Shown one piece after another: positions 42,366-43,474 of a stretch of DNA of 43,474 nt. The notes below the pieces were generated by a model. The model was not told where the DNA came from and did not search any database. It saw only the letters and a list, made by a program, of their open reading frames with translations. A program made the position numbers and the translations under genes. Source of the stretch: CAZIHO01 sp964538875 (lineage in GTDB: Bacteria; Pseudomonadota; Gammaproteobacteria; Chromatiales; Chromatiaceae); assembly GCA_964538875.1 (NCBI GenBank), contig CAZIHO010000015.1, forward strand, positions 1 to 43,474. The letters run 5' to 3'. Within the stretch, counting starts at the first letter, position 1; every line of letters starts with the position of its first letter.

Positions 42366-42379
42366 GGCCGGTACCGGCC
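42366..42379. repeat. Perfect 14-base palindrome next to the gap
   Basis: GGCCGGTACCGGCC lies 15 bases after the N-run, in the spacer between the VWA gene and the kinase-like gene. It can form a 5-bp hairpin on either strand and may act as terminator for the upstream gene or have disturbed sequencing. Confidence 0.5.
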
Positions 42380-42497
42380 CGGCCCTGGCTCACGCGGCTG
42401 AGCGCCGCGCCGGAGCATCCCTGCCCCGGATCAACCCTAGACCGGTTCCTACCGGCGCGGGCTGGGCGTCAACAAGTACCAGCCGCTACCAGCCCTG

Positions 42498-43474
42498 TCA
42501 ATCAGTTTTCCGGGTGCCTAGGTGGACGCCTGGTTCCCATTTGACCGCTGGGGCCGCATGGACCGCCGGGCGTGGTGGCGCCGCCGGCCGGGGCCGTTTC
42601 GGCGCTTCCTGGGCCACCGTGGCGCTGGCGCTGGGTCCGGAGCTTTGCCGGTCCAACTTTTTCTCCAGCGCCGCCATGGCGGAACTGGCGCCCGCCTTGC
42701 CGGTGTCAGGCACCCCGGCCGGCGCCACCGGCGGCGTGACGCTGGCCGGGAGGTCGGCGCCGCTGGGCACGACGCCCGGCTCCGGGCTGGCCACCACCTG
42801 GGTCGCAGGATCGGGGCTGGCAACCACATCCGGCGGCTTCGGCACCGGCTGGGGCACCGTCACCGGCTCGCTGGACACCACTTCCGGCATCTGGGTCGGG
42901 ATGACCGCTGGCGGCACACTGGCTTGGACGGGCTCCGGGGATGTGCCGCCCGCCACCGGCTCCACCAGCTTAGGAGCCGGTTCCGGTGCCGGAACCTTGC
43001 CCGGGACCGGCGCGACCACCACCGGCTGGACCGGCGTCACCTCGACGGGGATCTGGACCGGCGCCACCGCCGGGGGAACCGATGCGGTAGGAACCTGGGC
43101 CGGCGGCACCTGGGCGGATGAGGATTGCGGCTCCGGACCCCGCTCCCACAACAGCCAACCGCCCCCGGCCAGCGCCAGTGCCGCTAGCGCTCCGGCGCCG
43201 ATCCACAGGGGGGTCCGGGAACGGGCCACCGGCGTCGAGACCGGCGCCAGGGTCAGGCGCTCGGAGCCCATGCGCACGCTGGCAGCCTGATCGGTCAGAT
43301 CCCGGCTGGAATCTGTGACCAACAGGGTGCGGTAGGCGGCGGGCCCGGTGACCGGCGTCGGCCCGGTGTAATGGTCCCTGGGCATGTCCACCGCCAAGCC
43401 GGCCTGGAGCAAAAACTCCTGGACACTGGCGGGCCGCAAATTGATATTGAGATTCAGGGCTTGCAGCAGGGCGG
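42498..43474 (-). CDS. C-terminal part of a probable membrane Ser/Thr kinase (partial)
   Basis: The frame is open to the window edge, so the N-terminus is missing; about 325 residues are visible. The first part, read from the edge, ends in LNINLRPASVQEFLLQAG, like the last helix of bacterial Ser/Thr kinase domains (RP-x-S at subdomain XI). A juxtamembrane region of about 60 residues follows, then one membrane helix (TPLWIGAGALAALALAGGGW) and a long low-complexity Pro/Val/Ala periplasmic part with repeated PV and PEP units, ending GVHLGTRKTD. The kinase assignment rests on about 20 residues and the topology; the membrane anchor is clear. A TTG at 43439 is unlikely to be the true start. Confidence 0.6.
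   Translation of the reverse strand, partial: ALLQALNLNINLRPASVQEFLLQAGLAVDMPRDHYTGPTPVTGPAAYRTLLVTDSSRDLTDQAASVRMGSERLTLAPVSTPVARSRTPLWIGAGALAALALAGGGWLLWERGPEPQSSSAQVPPAQVPTASVPPAVAPVQIPVEVTPVQPVVVAPVPGKVPAPEPAPKLVEPVAGGTSPEPVQASVPPAVIPTQMPEVVSSEPVTVPQPVPKPPDVVASPDPATQVVASPEPGVVPSGADLPASVTPPVAPAGVPDTGKAGASSAMAALEKKLDRQSSGPSASATVAQEAPKRPRPAAPPRPAVHAAPAVKWEPGVHLGTRKTD

Noticed and set aside
42522..43290. Long plus-strand frames opposite the partial kinase-like gene
   Set aside because: Their Gly/Thr/Arg-rich low-complexity translations mirror the Pro/Val-rich minus-strand protein, which has a membrane helix and a conserved beginning.
1..43474. CRISPR arrays, insertion sequences, tRNA or rRNA genes
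   Set aside because: No regularly spaced repeats, transposase motifs, terminal inverted repeats of element size, or tRNA-like folds were recognised by eye; a tRNA or Rfam scan would settle small RNAs.

Overview
The window is a GC-rich chromosomal segment from a gammaproteobacterium. The evidence is gene order: nadB divergent from rpoE-rseA-rseB-rseC-mucD, the order nnr-tsaE-amiC-mutL-miaA-hfq-hflX-hflK-hflC-DUF2065-purA, and rpoN-hpf-ptsN-(hprK)-rapZ-PTS genes. HPr kinase/phosphorylase is absent from enteric bacteria, so the source belongs to a lineage that keeps it (several Chromatiales-, Methylococcales- and Xanthomonadales-type groups do). Species cannot be fixed from the sequence. Two runs of exactly 100 N mark it as a draft scaffold. 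I see no tRNA, rRNA, CRISPR array, insertion sequence or prophage gene.

Layout. (1) 178-6782: one tightly packed plus-strand block, rpoN, hpf, ptsN, hprK, rapZ, a mannose-type EIIA, HPr and Enzyme I. Several genes share 4-base ATGA overlaps and there is no sugar permease, so this is a regulatory phosphotransfer chain rather than a sugar uptake system. (2) 6848-10971: an orphan SCP2/UbiT protein facing a minus-strand group: a GspE/PilB-type ATPase followed by an HDOD protein, and a hemerythrin. (3) 11197-24618: housekeeping superoperon for metabolite repair (nnr), tRNA modification (tsaE, miaA), cell separation (amiC), mismatch repair (mutL), RNA chaperone (hfq), ribosome-rescue GTPase (hflX), FtsH regulators (hflK, hflC), a DUF2065 protein, purA and a TMEM43-like membrane protein. 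(4) 24688-27906: a stand-alone CZB zinc-sensor domain, two unrecognised envelope proteins, and ffh. (5) 28193-37075: YpjD/CcsA-like protein, the envelope-stress operon rpoE-rseA-rseB-rseC-mucD with divergent nadB, and a HemN-like radical SAM protein of unknown substrate. (6) 37136-43474, minus strand: a probable Ser/Thr kinase C-terminus (cut by the window edge), a secreted VWA protein, a glycine-zipper lipoprotein, a periplasmic M48 metallopeptidase and two glycosyltransferases. This last group is the least conventional part and the best candidate for an undescribed envelope system.

Functional links. Nitrogen-type PTS proteins, HprK and RapZ sit with sigma-54 and probably link carbon/nitrogen state to transcription and envelope precursor supply. 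RpoE/RseABC/MucD handle envelope stress, and HflKC governs FtsH. Two scaffold joins need care. The first (39237-39336) is almost certainly a false gap, because an identical 26-base sequence lies on both sides. The second (42251-42350) lies in a hairpin-rich spacer and may hide sequence. All four convergent gene junctions carry a GC-rich inverted repeat without a U-tract, which suggests a preferred terminator style.
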